NCBI RefSeq assembly: GCF_014203555.1 | Contig: NZ_JACHJH010000006.1 | Coordinates: forward strand, 418,325 to 482,324 | From: Streptomyces olivoverticillatus | GTDB taxonomy: Bacteria > Actinomycetota > Actinomycetes > Streptomycetales > Streptomycetaceae | Direction: 5' to 3' | DNA: 64,000 nucleotides | The notes under the pieces: model-generated | The model's input: the letters and a program-made list of their open reading frames with translations, nothing else | Databases searched by the model: none | What the model was told of the DNA's origin: nothing | In this document: piece after piece, positions 1 through 9,278 of the stretch | How the letters are laid out: each line of letters begins with the position of its first letter | How positions within the stretch are numbered: the first letter of the stretch is position 1 | Program-made: the position numbers and the translations under genes

Positions 1-434
1 AACCCGCCCTGATGCCGAGGGCCGTGGAGGAGCTGATGCGCCTCGACAGCGCCTTCGAGCTCACCACCTGGCGCTTCCTTGCCGAGGACGCCGACCTGCA
101 CGGCACCCGCGTCCCGGCGGGCGACTCCGTGATCGTCTCGCTCTGCGCCGCCAACCGCGACCCCGAGCGCTTCCCTGACCCCGACACCCTCGACCTCGAC
201 CGTGCACAGGGCCCCCACCTGGGCTTCGGGCACGGCATCCACTTCTGTCCCGGCGCGGCCCTGGCCCGCATCGAACTCCAGGTCGCCCTCGGCACCCTGA
301 TCCGCCGACTGCCCGGGCTGCGCCTCGCCGTCCCCGACGAGGAGCTCTCCTGGATCCCCGCCGTCCTCGGCCGGGGCACCTCCGAGCTGCCCGTCGCCTT
401 CGAACGGCCCGTCTGCCCCCGCTCCCGTGGATGA
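1..434 (+). CDS. Cytochrome P450, C-terminal part (cut by window edge)
   Basis: Only the last 143 residues are present; the open frame runs in from the left edge (first full codon at base 3). The heme-binding segment FGHGIHFCPGAALARIE is intact, with the Cys thiolate ligand, and upstream the PERFPDPDTLDLDR stretch is typical of soluble bacterial class I P450s. The stop overlaps or abuts the start of the following isonitrile-synthase gene, so the two are very probably co-transcribed and act on the same product. A P450 next to a DIT1/PvcA enzyme recalls the fungal DIT1-DIT2 pair of dityrosine biosynthesis. The substrate is not deducible from this fragment. No ferredoxin gene follows. Confidence 0.9.
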   Translation, partial: PALMPRAVEELMRLDSAFELTTWRFLAEDADLHGTRVPAGDSVIVSLCAANRDPERFPDPDTLDLDRAQGPHLGFGHGIHFCPGAALARIELQVALGTLIRRLPGLRLAVPDEELSWIPAVLGRGTSELPVAFERPVCPRSRG

Positions 435-441
435 CCGCACC

Positions 442-1395
442 ATGCCCTACAGCAGCACCCTCACCCTGAACCCGGCCGAGCCCGCCACCGGCACCGACGC
501 CGCCACCCGCATCCTGGGCCTCCTTCTGCCGTACCACCGCACCACCGGAGCGGCCACGCCCGACCCCGGGGCGCACCCGGAACAGCTACGCCAGATACGG
601 CAGTTCACCCGGGCGTCGGAGCCCGTCGTCCTCACCCTGCCCGGCTTCCCGTGCAAGTCCCCGAACCCCGCCAAGGTCCTCGGACACCTGCCCGACGAAG
701 GAGAGCGCCTCTCGCTGGGCTTCCTCGACCGGCTGTGCGCCCGCATCGGCGAGGTCTACGAGCCCGGGGCGCGCATGCTCATCTGCTCGGACGGCCACAT
801 CTTCGGCGACCTCATCCACGTCCCCGACGAGCACATCGACGCCTACGGCGACGCGCTGCGCTCCCTGATCCGCCGCGAGGGCCTGCGCCACCTGGACACC
901 TTCGACCTGCGCCACGTCCACGGGGACCTGTCCTACGACGCCAAGCGCCAGCTGGTCACCGACGCCTATGCCCCGTCCCTGGACGTGCTGCGCGCGCAGG
1001 CCCGCACCGACGAGGAGACCACCCGGCTCTACCGGGGCATCACCCGGTTCCTGGTGGAGGACACCGCGGACTTCACCGGCACCCGCTCGGCGCTGCAACG
1101 CCGCTGCCGGGCCCGGGCGTACGAGGTCATCGCGCGCAGCCGGGCCTGGGGAGAGCTCATCGCGGACTGCCACCCGCGCTCCGTACGGCTGTCCATCCAC
1201 CCGCAGCGGCCGGGCGCCGCCAAGTTCGGCATACGCCTGCTGGACGCCGCCGACGCATGGGCCACGCCCTGGCACACCACCGTGCTGCGGCAGCCCGGGG
1301 GCGGCGCCCGGCTGATGCACCGTGCACAAGCCGAAAAGCTGGGGCGCCTCGTCGTACGCGACGGGCGCCCCAGCCACTTCGAAGCGGCCCGCTAG
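442..1395 (+). CDS. Isonitrile (isocyanide) synthase, DIT1/PvcA family
   Basis: About 317 residues, the usual size of the family. Family-typical segments are visible: LPGFPCKSPNPAKVLGHLPD near residues 70-90, then SDGHIFGDLIHVPDEHIDAY and the C-terminal SIHPQ segment. Characterised relatives turn the amino group of tyrosine or tryptophan into an isonitrile (bacterial PvcA/IsnA type) or N-formyl-tyrosine (yeast Dit1). I start at ATG 442; an in-frame GTG at 427 would overlap the P450 gene by 8 bp, and neither has a strong ribosome site, suggesting translational coupling. No PvcB/IsnB oxygenase is visible downstream, so the P450 is the likely tailoring enzyme. It ends tail-to-tail, with a 4-bp overlap, with the ABC transporter genes. 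Confidence 0.85.
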   Translation: MPYSSTLTLNPAEPATGTDAATRILGLLLPYHRTTGAATPDPGAHPEQLRQIRQFTRASEPVVLTLPGFPCKSPNPAKVLGHLPDEGERLSLGFLDRLCARIGEVYEPGARMLICSDGHIFGDLIHVPDEHIDAYGDALRSLIRREGLRHLDTFDLRHVHGDLSYDAKRQLVTDAYAPSLDVLRAQARTDEETTRLYRGITRFLVEDTADFTGTRSALQRRCRARAYEVIARSRAWGELIADCHPRSVRLSIHPQRPGAAKFGIRLLDAADAWATPWHTTVLRQPGGGARLMHRAQAEKLGRLVVRDGRPSHFEAAR

Positions 1396-2183
1396 CGGCC
1401 GGACACGGGGAAGACCGGCGCCCGGTGGTCGAAGGCGATCAGCGGGTCGCCGGTCAGCGGATGGTCCACCACGGCCGCCCGCACGCCGAACACCTCGGCC
1501 AGCAGTCCGGCCGTCAGCACCTCGCGCGGCGTGCCGGAGGCCACCACCTTGCCGCCGTGCAGGACGTGCAGCCGGTCGCACACCGACGCGGCCGCGTTGA
1601 GGTCGTGGATGGCCAGCAGCGTCGTACGGCGGTGCCGGCGCAACAGGGCCAGCAGCTCCACCTGGTGGCGCACGTCCAGATGGTTCGTCGGCTCGTCCAG
1701 CACCAGCACCTTCGGGTCCTGGGCGAGCGCCCGGGCCAGCAGCACGCGCTGGCGCTCGCCGCCGGACAGCGCGGAGAACCGCCGCCGCCCCGCCCCCGCC
1801 ATGCCCACCTGGTCCAGCGCCGCCGCCACGGCGTCGCCGTCCGTGGGGTCCTCGCCGGCGAAGGCCCGCTTGTAGGGGGTGCGGCCCATGGCGACGACCT
1901 CGCGCACCGACAGCTCGAAGTCGGTGCCCCGCTCCTGCGGCAGCGCCGCCACCTGCCGGGCGGACTGCACGGCCGTCAGCGCCCGGATGTCGGCGCCGCC
2001 GACCAGCACCCGCCCGGCGTGCGGCCGCAAGTGCCGGTAGACGGTGCGCAGTACGGTCGACTTGCCGCTGCCGTTCGGCCCGACGAGCCCCGCGATCTCC
2101 CCTTCCTCCGCCATGATCCGCACCCCGGAGACGACGGTCCGGCCGGACAGCGCGACGTCCAGGTCCTCGATGGCAGTCCTCAA
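1392..2183 (-). CDS. ABC transporter ATP-binding protein, siderophore/cobalamin type (FecE/FhuC-like)
   Basis: 263 residues. Walker A GPNGSGKST at residues 35-43, signature LSGGERQRV from residue 139 and Walker B VLVLDEPT at 159-166, followed by NHLD, are all intact. This is the ATPase of a binding-protein-dependent importer of the iron-siderophore/heme/B12 class, working at the inner face of the membrane with the permease encoded just upstream (4-bp gap between permease stop and this start). The last gene of a three-gene operon binding protein-permease-ATPase. The imported ligand cannot be read from the sequence. Confidence 0.93.
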   Translation of the reverse strand: MRTAIEDLDVALSGRTVVSGVRIMAEEGEIAGLVGPNGSGKSTVLRTVYRHLRPHAGRVLVGGADIRALTAVQSARQVAALPQERGTDFELSVREVVAMGRTPYKRAFAGEDPTDGDAVAAALDQVGMAGAGRRRFSALSGGERQRVLLARALAQDPKVLVLDEPTNHLDVRHQVELLALLRRHRRTTLLAIHDLNAAASVCDRLHVLHGGKVVASGTPREVLTAGLLAEVFGVRAAVVDHPLTGDPLIAFDHRAPVFPVSGR

Positions 2184-2187
2184 TGCC

Positions 2188-3270
2188 TCATGTCCTCTCC
2201 AGGCGTCGGTCCAGCAGATACAGCAGCGTCGGCGCGCCGATCAGCGCCGTGACCACGCCCACCGGCAACTCCTGGTCAGCCAGGGCGGTACGGGCCATCA
2301 CGTCGACGACCACCAGCAGCAGCGCGCCGAAGAGCGCGGCGACCGGCAGCAGCCGCCGGTGGTCGCCGCCCACCACCATCCGGCACGCGTGCGGCACCAT
2401 CAGGCCCACGAAGCCGATCGCCCCGGAGACCGCTACCAGCACGCCCGTCAGCAGGCTCGTCACCACGAACAGCTCGCGCCGCAGGCGCCCGACGTCCACG
2501 CCCAGGCTGGCGGCGGTCTCGTCGCCCATCAGCATCGCGTTGAGCGCCCGGGCCCGCGCCACCAGCACGGCCAGCGCCAGCAGCACCGCCGCCGTGGGCA
2601 GGGCCAGCGTCGACCACTGCGCCCCGCCGAGCGAGCCCATCATCCAGAACAGCGCGCCGTGCGTCTGCTGTTCGTCGCCGGCTTGCAGCACCAGGTAGTG
2701 GGTGAAGCCCGACAGGAACTGCCCGATACCCACCCCGGCGAGCACCAGCCGCAGCGGCGAGAAGCCGCCCCCGCGTCGGGCCACCGTCCACACCAGTGCG
2801 AAGGAGGCCAGCGCTCCGGCGAACGCGGCCGAGGACAGCCCGAGCCCCAGCAGCCCGCCGGCGCCCGCCCCCAGCACGATCGCGGCGACCGCGCCGAGCG
2901 ACGCCCCGCTGGAGATGCCCAGCAGATAGGGGTCCGCGAGCGGATTTCGGACCAGGGCCTGGACGGCCGTGCCGACCAGGCCCAGCCCCGCGCCCACCAC
3001 GGCCGCCAGCAGGGCGCGCGGCACCCGCAGCTGCCAGACGATCAGGTCCCGGGTGCCCGGTGCCGGAGCGCTTCCGCTCAACCCGCGCCGCACCGCCGAC
3101 CACACGTCGGCGAGCGGCACTTGCGTCGACCCCAGGCACACCGAGGCGGTCAGCGCCACCAACAGCGCCACCCCCAGCCCGGCCGCCACCCAGCCGGTGC
3201 GCACCGTGCGCACGCCCGGCCCCTCCTCCGCGGCCGCCCCGGGGGCCGCGTCCGTGGCGAGGGACGCCAT
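2188..3270 (-). CDS. FecCD-family ABC transporter permease
   Basis: 360 residues with about nine to ten hydrophobic segments and the FecCD/BtuC signature features: GLVGTAVQALVRNPLADPYLLG around the middle, GISSGASLGA and GFVGLMVPHACRMVVG near the C-terminus, which contacts the ATPase. It forms the channel of a metal-chelate importer. The start codon directly follows the stop codon of the binding-protein gene, with no spacer, and the ATPase follows after 4 bp, so the three are one operon. The N-terminal 30 residues are Ala/Gly-rich and less conserved, so the true start could be slightly further in. Confidence 0.92.
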   Translation of the reverse strand: MASLATDAAPGAAAEEGPGVRTVRTGWVAAGLGVALLVALTASVCLGSTQVPLADVWSAVRRGLSGSAPAPGTRDLIVWQLRVPRALLAAVVGAGLGLVGTAVQALVRNPLADPYLLGISSGASLGAVAAIVLGAGAGGLLGLGLSSAAFAGALASFALVWTVARRGGGFSPLRLVLAGVGIGQFLSGFTHYLVLQAGDEQQTHGALFWMMGSLGGAQWSTLALPTAAVLLALAVLVARARALNAMLMGDETAASLGVDVGRLRRELFVVTSLLTGVLVAVSGAIGFVGLMVPHACRMVVGGDHRRLLPVAALFGALLLVVVDVMARTALADQELPVGVVTALIGAPTLLYLLDRRLERT

Positions 3271-4329
3271 CTACTTGACCTGATCCGGGTGCAGCTCGTG
3301 CGCGATCTCGCGGACGGTGTCCGCGCTGCGCACCCCGCCGATCGTGGTGCGCTCGGAGCCGATGCGCAGGAAGCGGCCCTCCTTGACGGCCGTGAGGTCC
3401 TTGGTGGCGGGGAAGGACCGCAGGAAGTCGGCGGCCTCGTCGAAGGCCTTGCGGTTGGCCTCCTCGCTGCCGCGGTTGCGCACCGCGAGCTGGATCCGGT
3501 CGGGGTTCTTGGCGACGACGTCCTCCCAGCCGACGGGCTTGAAGTCGCCGTCGCAGTCGGCGAAGACGTTGCGCGCCCCGGCCATCGTGATCACCGCGTT
3601 GGCCACCTGCCGGTTGCAGACCGCCATCGGCTGCTTGGTCCCGGCGTCGTAGTCGAAGAGGAAGTACGTGGGCCGCTTGTCCTGCGGCACGTCCTTGAGG
3701 GCGGCCTGGACATCGCCGGTCTTCTTGCGCATGCCCTCGACGAGTTCGGCGGCGCGCTTCGAGGTGCCGGTGACCTTCCCCAGCTCCTCGATGTCCGCCT
3801 CGACACCGGACAGGTCGGTGCGCGCGGCCTTGGCCATCGACGCGCACGCCGTCGACTTCAGGAACACGTGCTTGATCCCGGCGGCCTCGAACTCCTTGGG
3901 CGTGGGGGCGTCGCCCGTCTTGCCCATGTTCTTCATGGAGGAGAACGAGTCGACATACAGATCGGCCCCGGAGCCCAGCAGCTTCTCCTTGGGGATCACG
4001 GTCTTGCCGAGCACCGGCACCTTCGCCGCGCTGTCCGCGTACTGCTGCGGCATGCTGCCCTTGCCGGGCGGGAAGCCCGTGCCGACGATCCGGTCGCCCG
4101 CGCCCAGCCATGTCAGCAGCTCCAGCGCCGCGGCGTTGCTCGTGACGATCCGCCGGGGGGCGGAGTCGAAGGTCGTCTTCGCGCCCGTGCAGTCGGTGAC
4201 GCTCACGGGGAAGCCGGCCGCACCGGCAGCCGCCGCGTCGTCGGCCTTCTCCGCCGCACCGCCCCCGCCGCAAGCCGTCGCCGACAGGGCCACAGCGGCC
4301 AGCACACCGCACCACGCACGAGGGCGCAT
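3271..4329 (-). CDS. Iron-siderophore-type substrate-binding lipoprotein
   Basis: 352 residues. The N-terminus is a lipoprotein signal with lipobox LSATAC (Cys 20 to be lipidated), followed by a Gly/Ala linker, so the mature protein is anchored outside the membrane. The body has the two-lobe cluster A-II/PeriBP_2 pattern: RRIVTSNAAALELLTWLGAGDRIVGTG in the first lobe and SADTVREIAHELHPDQVK at the end. Start ATG 4329 has GGAGAG eight bases upstream. First gene of the importer operon. No recognisable DmdR1/IdeR iron box lies in the 175-bp region shared with the divergent PIG-L gene, so regulation by iron is not supported by what I can see. Confidence 0.9.
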   Translation of the reverse strand: MRPRAWCGVLAAVALSATACGGGGAAEKADDAAAAGAAGFPVSVTDCTGAKTTFDSAPRRIVTSNAAALELLTWLGAGDRIVGTGFPPGKGSMPQQYADSAAKVPVLGKTVIPKEKLLGSGADLYVDSFSSMKNMGKTGDAPTPKEFEAAGIKHVFLKSTACASMAKAARTDLSGVEADIEELGKVTGTSKRAAELVEGMRKKTGDVQAALKDVPQDKRPTYFLFDYDAGTKQPMAVCNRQVANAVITMAGARNVFADCDGDFKPVGWEDVVAKNPDRIQLAVRNRGSEEANRKAFDEAADFLRSFPATKDLTAVKEGRFLRIGSERTTIGGVRSADTVREIAHELHPDQVK

Positions 4330-4504
4330 CAGGAACTCTCCAAAAGCTCGACAGGCACGGGCCCGCCGATACGGACCCGGACCAGATAGTCGGACCGCAG
4401 GGCCGACGAGTTCCCGCGTGTCGTGAAGAAGCCCGTAACCGCCCGCATACGCTGCCCCAAGGGCTCACCGACCGTGCGGACGGCGCGACGCGAAGGAGAC
4501 GGCC

Positions 4505-5239
4505 ATGACGGACCAGCTCGCCGAGATGCCCACCGACTGGCGGCGCGCGCTCGCGATCGTCGCGCACCCGGACGACCTCGAATACGGCGCCTCCGCCGCC
4601 ATCGCCACCTGGATCGACGGCGGACGCGAGTGCGTCTATGTGCTCGCCACCTCAGGGGAGGCGGGCATCGACACCCTGCCGCCCGGTGAGGCCGCACCGC
4701 TGCGCGAGAGCGAGCAGCGGGCGAGCGCCGCCGCCGTGGGCGTGGACACCGTCGAGTTCCTCGGCCACCCCGACGGCGTCATCGCCTACGGCACCGCGCT
4801 GCGCCGCGACTTCGCCGCCGCCGTCCGCCGCCACCGCCCCGACCTCGTCCTGACCCTCAACCACCACGACACCTGGCCCGGCGGCACGCACTGGAACACG
4901 CCCGACCACCGGGCCGTCGGCCGGGCCGTCCTCGACGCGGTGGCCGACGCGGGCAACCGCTGGATCTTCCCCGACCTCGTCGACGAGGGCCTGATGCCGT
5001 GGGACGGGGTGCGGTACGTGGCCGTGGCCGGCTCCCCGCGGCCCACCCACGCCGTCGACGCGGCCGCGGGCTTGGACCGGGCCGTCGCCTCGCTGCTGTG
5101 CCACCGCACCTACATCGAGGCGCTGACCACCGAGGACCCGCAGACGTACTGCCGCTCCTTCCTGGAGGGCAACATGGCGGCCGCGGCCGAGCGGTTCGGC
5201 GGCCGCCCGGCCGTCACCTTCGAGCTGTTCGGCCGCTGA
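4505..5239 (+). CDS. PIG-L (LmbE-like) family deacetylase
   Basis: 244 residues. The zinc-binding motif AHPDD (around residues 22-26) and the downstream DHRAVGRAV segment mark the GlcNAc-PI/mycothiol-type de-N-acetylase fold. Relatives include MshB and Mca of mycothiol metabolism as well as enzymes for antibiotics, so the natural N-acyl substrate is open; this one is shorter than MshB and stands alone. Start ATG 4505 follows AAGGAGA. It overlaps the tail of the convergent phosphatase gene by 26 bp. Confidence 0.88.
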   Translation: MTDQLAEMPTDWRRALAIVAHPDDLEYGASAAIATWIDGGRECVYVLATSGEAGIDTLPPGEAAPLRESEQRASAAAVGVDTVEFLGHPDGVIAYGTALRRDFAAAVRRHRPDLVLTLNHHDTWPGGTHWNTPDHRAVGRAVLDAVADAGNRWIFPDLVDEGLMPWDGVRYVAVAGSPRPTHAVDAAAGLDRAVASLLCHRTYIEALTTEDPQTYCRSFLEGNMAAAAERFGGRPAVTFELFGR

Positions 5240-6362
5240 CTGCCCCCGCGGACACGGGCGCACGCTCCATCACCAGCATGGCGGCGTCGTCCTGGAGCCT
5301 GCCGCGGGTGTGCGCGACGAGGTCCGTGCGCAGCCGCTCCAGCAGCTCGGGGGTGGGCAGGGCGGCCCAGGCGCCCAGCCGCTCGGCCAGCGGGTAGAAG
5401 CCGCCGTCCGCGGAGCGCGCCTCGGTCACCCCGTCGGTGCAGGCCAGCACCCGGCTCCCGGGCGGCAGCGCGATCCGCTGCACGGTGCGAGGCGCCGCCA
5501 CCAGGTCGCCCAGGCCCAGCGGCAGCCCGGGCTCGGCCGTCTCCAGCTCGCGCACCGCCCCGTCCGGGCCGATGACGAACGGGGCGAGGTGCCCGCAGTC
5601 GACGAACACCAGCTGCATCCGGCCGCCCGTCCCCTCCTGCCCGGCCGGGGCCTCCTCGGTGCCGAGGACCAGCGCCGTCACGAACTCCTCCGAGGCCTGC
5701 ACCTCGCGGGCGGTGCTCTCGTACTCGGCCGTGCGGTGGTAGCGGTACAGGCCCTGTTCCATCGCTTCGACGCCGCTCTCCAGATCCCGCCGGTGGTAGG
5801 CCGCCTCCCGGAACGCGGTGAGCACCGCGGCCCCCGCACCCAGCGTGCCGAGCCCCTTGCCCCGCACGTCCCCGATGAGCACCCGGGTCCCGTAGGGCGT
5901 GTCGACGACTTCGTAGATGTCGCCCCCGATCAGCGCCTCGCGCTGCGAGGACATGTAGAAGCCGTCCACGACCACGCTCTGGGTGCGCAGCGGCAGCGGC
6001 CGCAGCAGCGCCCGTTGGGCCGCCTCGCCCGTGGCCCGTACGCGCTCCAGCAGTTCCTCCCCGTCCCGCCGCAGCCGGGCGATCACCACGGCCGTGCCGA
6101 CCATGAGGACGTTGCCCAGGACCGAGCCGACGCGGTTGACGGTCTCCGTGTCCCCGGCGAAGACGCCGTGGTGGGCCACCATCAGGAGCAGGTCGGCGAT
6201 GCCCACGAACACGGTCTGCCGGTAGGTGCAGACCGCCGCGGCGGTGACCGGGGCGAGCGCGGCGTAGACGTCCAGCCGCAGCGAGGCCGGGGTCATCAGG
6301 TCGACGACCACGATGACCACGAGATAGCCCAGGACGAGCGCGAAGGGGAGACTGCGCGACAT
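5214..6362 (-). CDS. Membrane-bound SpoIIE-type PP2C serine/threonine phosphatase
   Basis: About 382 residues. The first third has several hydrophobic segments (MSRSLPFALVLGYLVV, then two or three more to about residue 100). After a short linker the PP2C/SpoIIE domain follows: GGDIYEVVDTPYGTRVLIGDVRGKG with metal-binding Asp residues, FVDCGHLAPF, ACTDGVTEAR and QDDAAMLVM. Such Streptomyces phosphatases usually dephosphorylate anti-anti-sigma factors or act on partner kinases; no anti-sigma gene is adjacent, so the target is unknown. The start is uncertain: the frame is open to a GTG at 6461 and ATGs at 6431 and 6419, none with a good ribosome site. I chose the Met just before the first membrane segment. 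Confidence 0.85.
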   Translation of the reverse strand: MSRSLPFALVLGYLVVIVVVDLMTPASLRLDVYAALAPVTAAAVCTYRQTVFVGIADLLLMVAHHGVFAGDTETVNRVGSVLGNVLMVGTAVVIARLRRDGEELLERVRATGEAAQRALLRPLPLRTQSVVVDGFYMSSQREALIGGDIYEVVDTPYGTRVLIGDVRGKGLGTLGAGAAVLTAFREAAYHRRDLESGVEAMEQGLYRYHRTAEYESTAREVQASEEFVTALVLGTEEAPAGQEGTGGRMQLVFVDCGHLAPFVIGPDGAVRELETAEPGLPLGLGDLVAAPRTVQRIALPPGSRVLACTDGVTEARSADGGFYPLAERLGAWAALPTPELLERLRTDLVAHTRGRLQDDAAMLVMERAPVSAGAVSGRTARR

Positions 6363-6507
6363 CGTGTGACGCGACACCGTTGGCAGGACCTCCGCACCGT
6401 GAACCAGGAAACCGAACATATCCAGACGCATCCGGATGGTTCGGCATTTCCAGACTTTCACGGTGGCTGCGCGTCGGCCACTCCCGCCCCGCGGCGCCGA
6501 GAGGCGG

Positions 6508-7605
6508 TCAGAGCTTGCGGTACGTCCGGGCGTCGTCGGCGGCCGCCAGGACGGCGGCCATGTCGCCGCCGGCCGACGCCGTGACCACGGCGGCCACCGC
6601 GCCCTCGACGAAGGGGGCGTCCGCGATGTGCGCGTCCCGCAGCTCCCCGGCGGTCAGGAGCGCCTTGACGGTGAGGACCGCGCTGCCCATGTCGCAGAAG
6701 ACGACCACGCCCGCCTTGCGGTCCGCATCGGCGACCGCCCGGCGGACCAGCTCGGCGCTGGTGCCGACGGAGCCGTCGGGCAGGCCGCCCGCGGCGGCGA
6801 CCGGTGCCGGGTCGCCGGTGCCGACCAGGGCCCGGGCCAGCGCGGCGGTCGACTCGGCCACGGCGCGGCTGTGCGAGACGAGCACCACGCCGACCCGGCC
6901 CGCCTCGGGCTCCGGCTCGGCTGCTGCTTCCGGCTCCGCCGCGGGCTGCGGGGCGGTGGCGCACAGCCGGGGGTCGGTGGCCTCGTACAGCGCGGTGATC
7001 AGGAGTGCGGAGGAGGTGGCCCCGGGATCCTGGTGGCCGATGCTGCGCTCGCCCAGGTAGCTCGCGCGCCCGCGGCGGGCCTGGAGCGGTACGGTCGCCT
7101 CGGCGCCGGCCCGGGCCGCGCGGGCCGCCGCGTCAAGGGCCACCACCACGTCGCCGCCGCCCGCCAGCGCCTCGGCGTAGGCGTCGGCGGCGGGTTGCAG
7201 CGCGTCGACCATGGTCTTGTCGCCGGGCGCGGAGTCCCCGAGCCGCCGTACGCTGGCCACCGCCGCGGCGAGCGCCCGGCCCAGCGCCTCGGGGGTGGCG
7301 ACGGCCTCCTCGCCGAGCACCTTGCCCATCCGGCGCAGCACCGTTCCGTACAGCGGACCGGCCGCGCCGCCCACGGTGTTGGTCAGGTGCACCCCGGCCG
7401 CGGTCAGCAGCGCACCGGGCCCTTCCGGCGCCTCGGCGGCCAACGCCTGGGCGATGGAGGCGAAGCCGCGCTTGAGGTTGATGCCGTGGTCGGCGTCGCC
7501 GATGGCGGCGTCGAGTTCGGTCAGGTGCGCGGCCTCGGCGGTGACGACGCTCGTGGCACGGTCCAGGAAGCGGCGGAAGAAGGCCTGGTCGAGCGTGACG
7601 GTCAT
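6508..7605 (-). CDS. DhaL-DhaM fusion (PTS-dependent dihydroxyacetone kinase subunits)
   Basis: 365 residues with two domains. Residues 1-210 are DhaL, the ADP-carrying nucleotide subunit: AIGDADHGINLKRG with metal-ligating Asp residues, TNTVGGAAGPLYGT, APGDKTMVD and GRASYLGERSIGHQDPG. An Ala/Glu/Pro linker follows (about 215-235), then a DhaM/EIIA-Man domain with the phospho-His motif VSHSRAVAES. Phosphate flows PEP to EI to HPr to DhaM to DhaL-bound ADP, then to dihydroxyacetone bound by DhaK. Here DhaK is not adjacent, and DhaM lacks the extra HPr- and EI-like domains found in E. coli, so it must use the cell's general PTS; ptsI and crr are in this window. Start ATG 7605 follows AGGAG. Confidence 0.9.
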   Translation of the reverse strand: MTVTLDQAFFRRFLDRATSVVTAEAAHLTELDAAIGDADHGINLKRGFASIAQALAAEAPEGPGALLTAAGVHLTNTVGGAAGPLYGTVLRRMGKVLGEEAVATPEALGRALAAAVASVRRLGDSAPGDKTMVDALQPAADAYAEALAGGGDVVVALDAAARAARAGAEATVPLQARRGRASYLGERSIGHQDPGATSSALLITALYEATDPRLCATAPQPAAEPEAAAEPEPEAGRVGVVLVSHSRAVAESTAALARALVGTGDPAPVAAAGGLPDGSVGTSAELVRRAVADADRKAGVVVFCDMGSAVLTVKALLTAGELRDAHIADAPFVEGAVAAVVTASAGGDMAAVLAAADDARTYRKL

Positions 7606-7696
7606 GGGCGGCGGCTCCTGCGGGCGCTGGGGCTGATGCGGGCTCGGACCGGCTCAGCGTAATGCGGGCCGCCGCCGGCTGCTCGGTGACACGGGG

Positions 7697-8911
<1,215 letters not shown>

Positions 8912-9038
8912 GGTGCGTTCTCCTCGGTGGGGTGGGAGAGAGCAGGGGGGTGCCGCGCTGCCGTGCAGGGGCGGTGACCGGGGACGGTGACACCCGCGCG
9001 AGTGGCATGTACGCGTCGGTCCGCTGAACGGTGGGGAA

Positions 9039-9080
9039 ACCGTAGAAGGACTAGACCATTGCGGTCAATGGTCCGGACCG
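9039..9080 (-). promoter_or_regulatory. Chitinase promoter with 12-bp direct repeats
   Basis: Reading the minus strand: -35 TTGACC at 9068-9063, an 18-base spacer and -10 TACGGT at 9044-9039. The -35 box is flanked by two 12-bp direct repeats, CGGTCCGGACCA (9080-9069) and TGGTCTAGTCCT (9058-9047). This arrangement matches known Streptomyces chitinase promoters, whose repeats overlap DasR (dre) sites of form TGGTCTAGACCA; each copy here is close to that consensus. It gives a leader of about 120 nt before the chitinase start. The divergent acyl-CoA dehydrogenase begins 199 bp on the other side. The rest of the 367-bp divergent region shows nothing else I can name. Confidence 0.8.
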
Positions 9081-9278
9081 AACCTGACAGGCCAGTCCGT
9101 CATGATCGGCAGACCCGTGACGGCAGGCCCCCGATCGGGCATACTCCAAGCGCCACAGCCGCAGGTCACCCCGGTCCGCGACCCGGCGGGGGACCATCGG
9201 CTGGGCGAACCACCGACGGCGGCGCCGACACCCAGGGCGCCCGTCGCCGCAGCGCCCGACAGGGAGGAGAGCGCCGCC

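Noticed and set aside
4330..4504. Iron box upstream of the ABC importer
   Set aside because: No TTAGGTTAGGCTAACCTAA-like sequence could be found in the 175-bp spacer.
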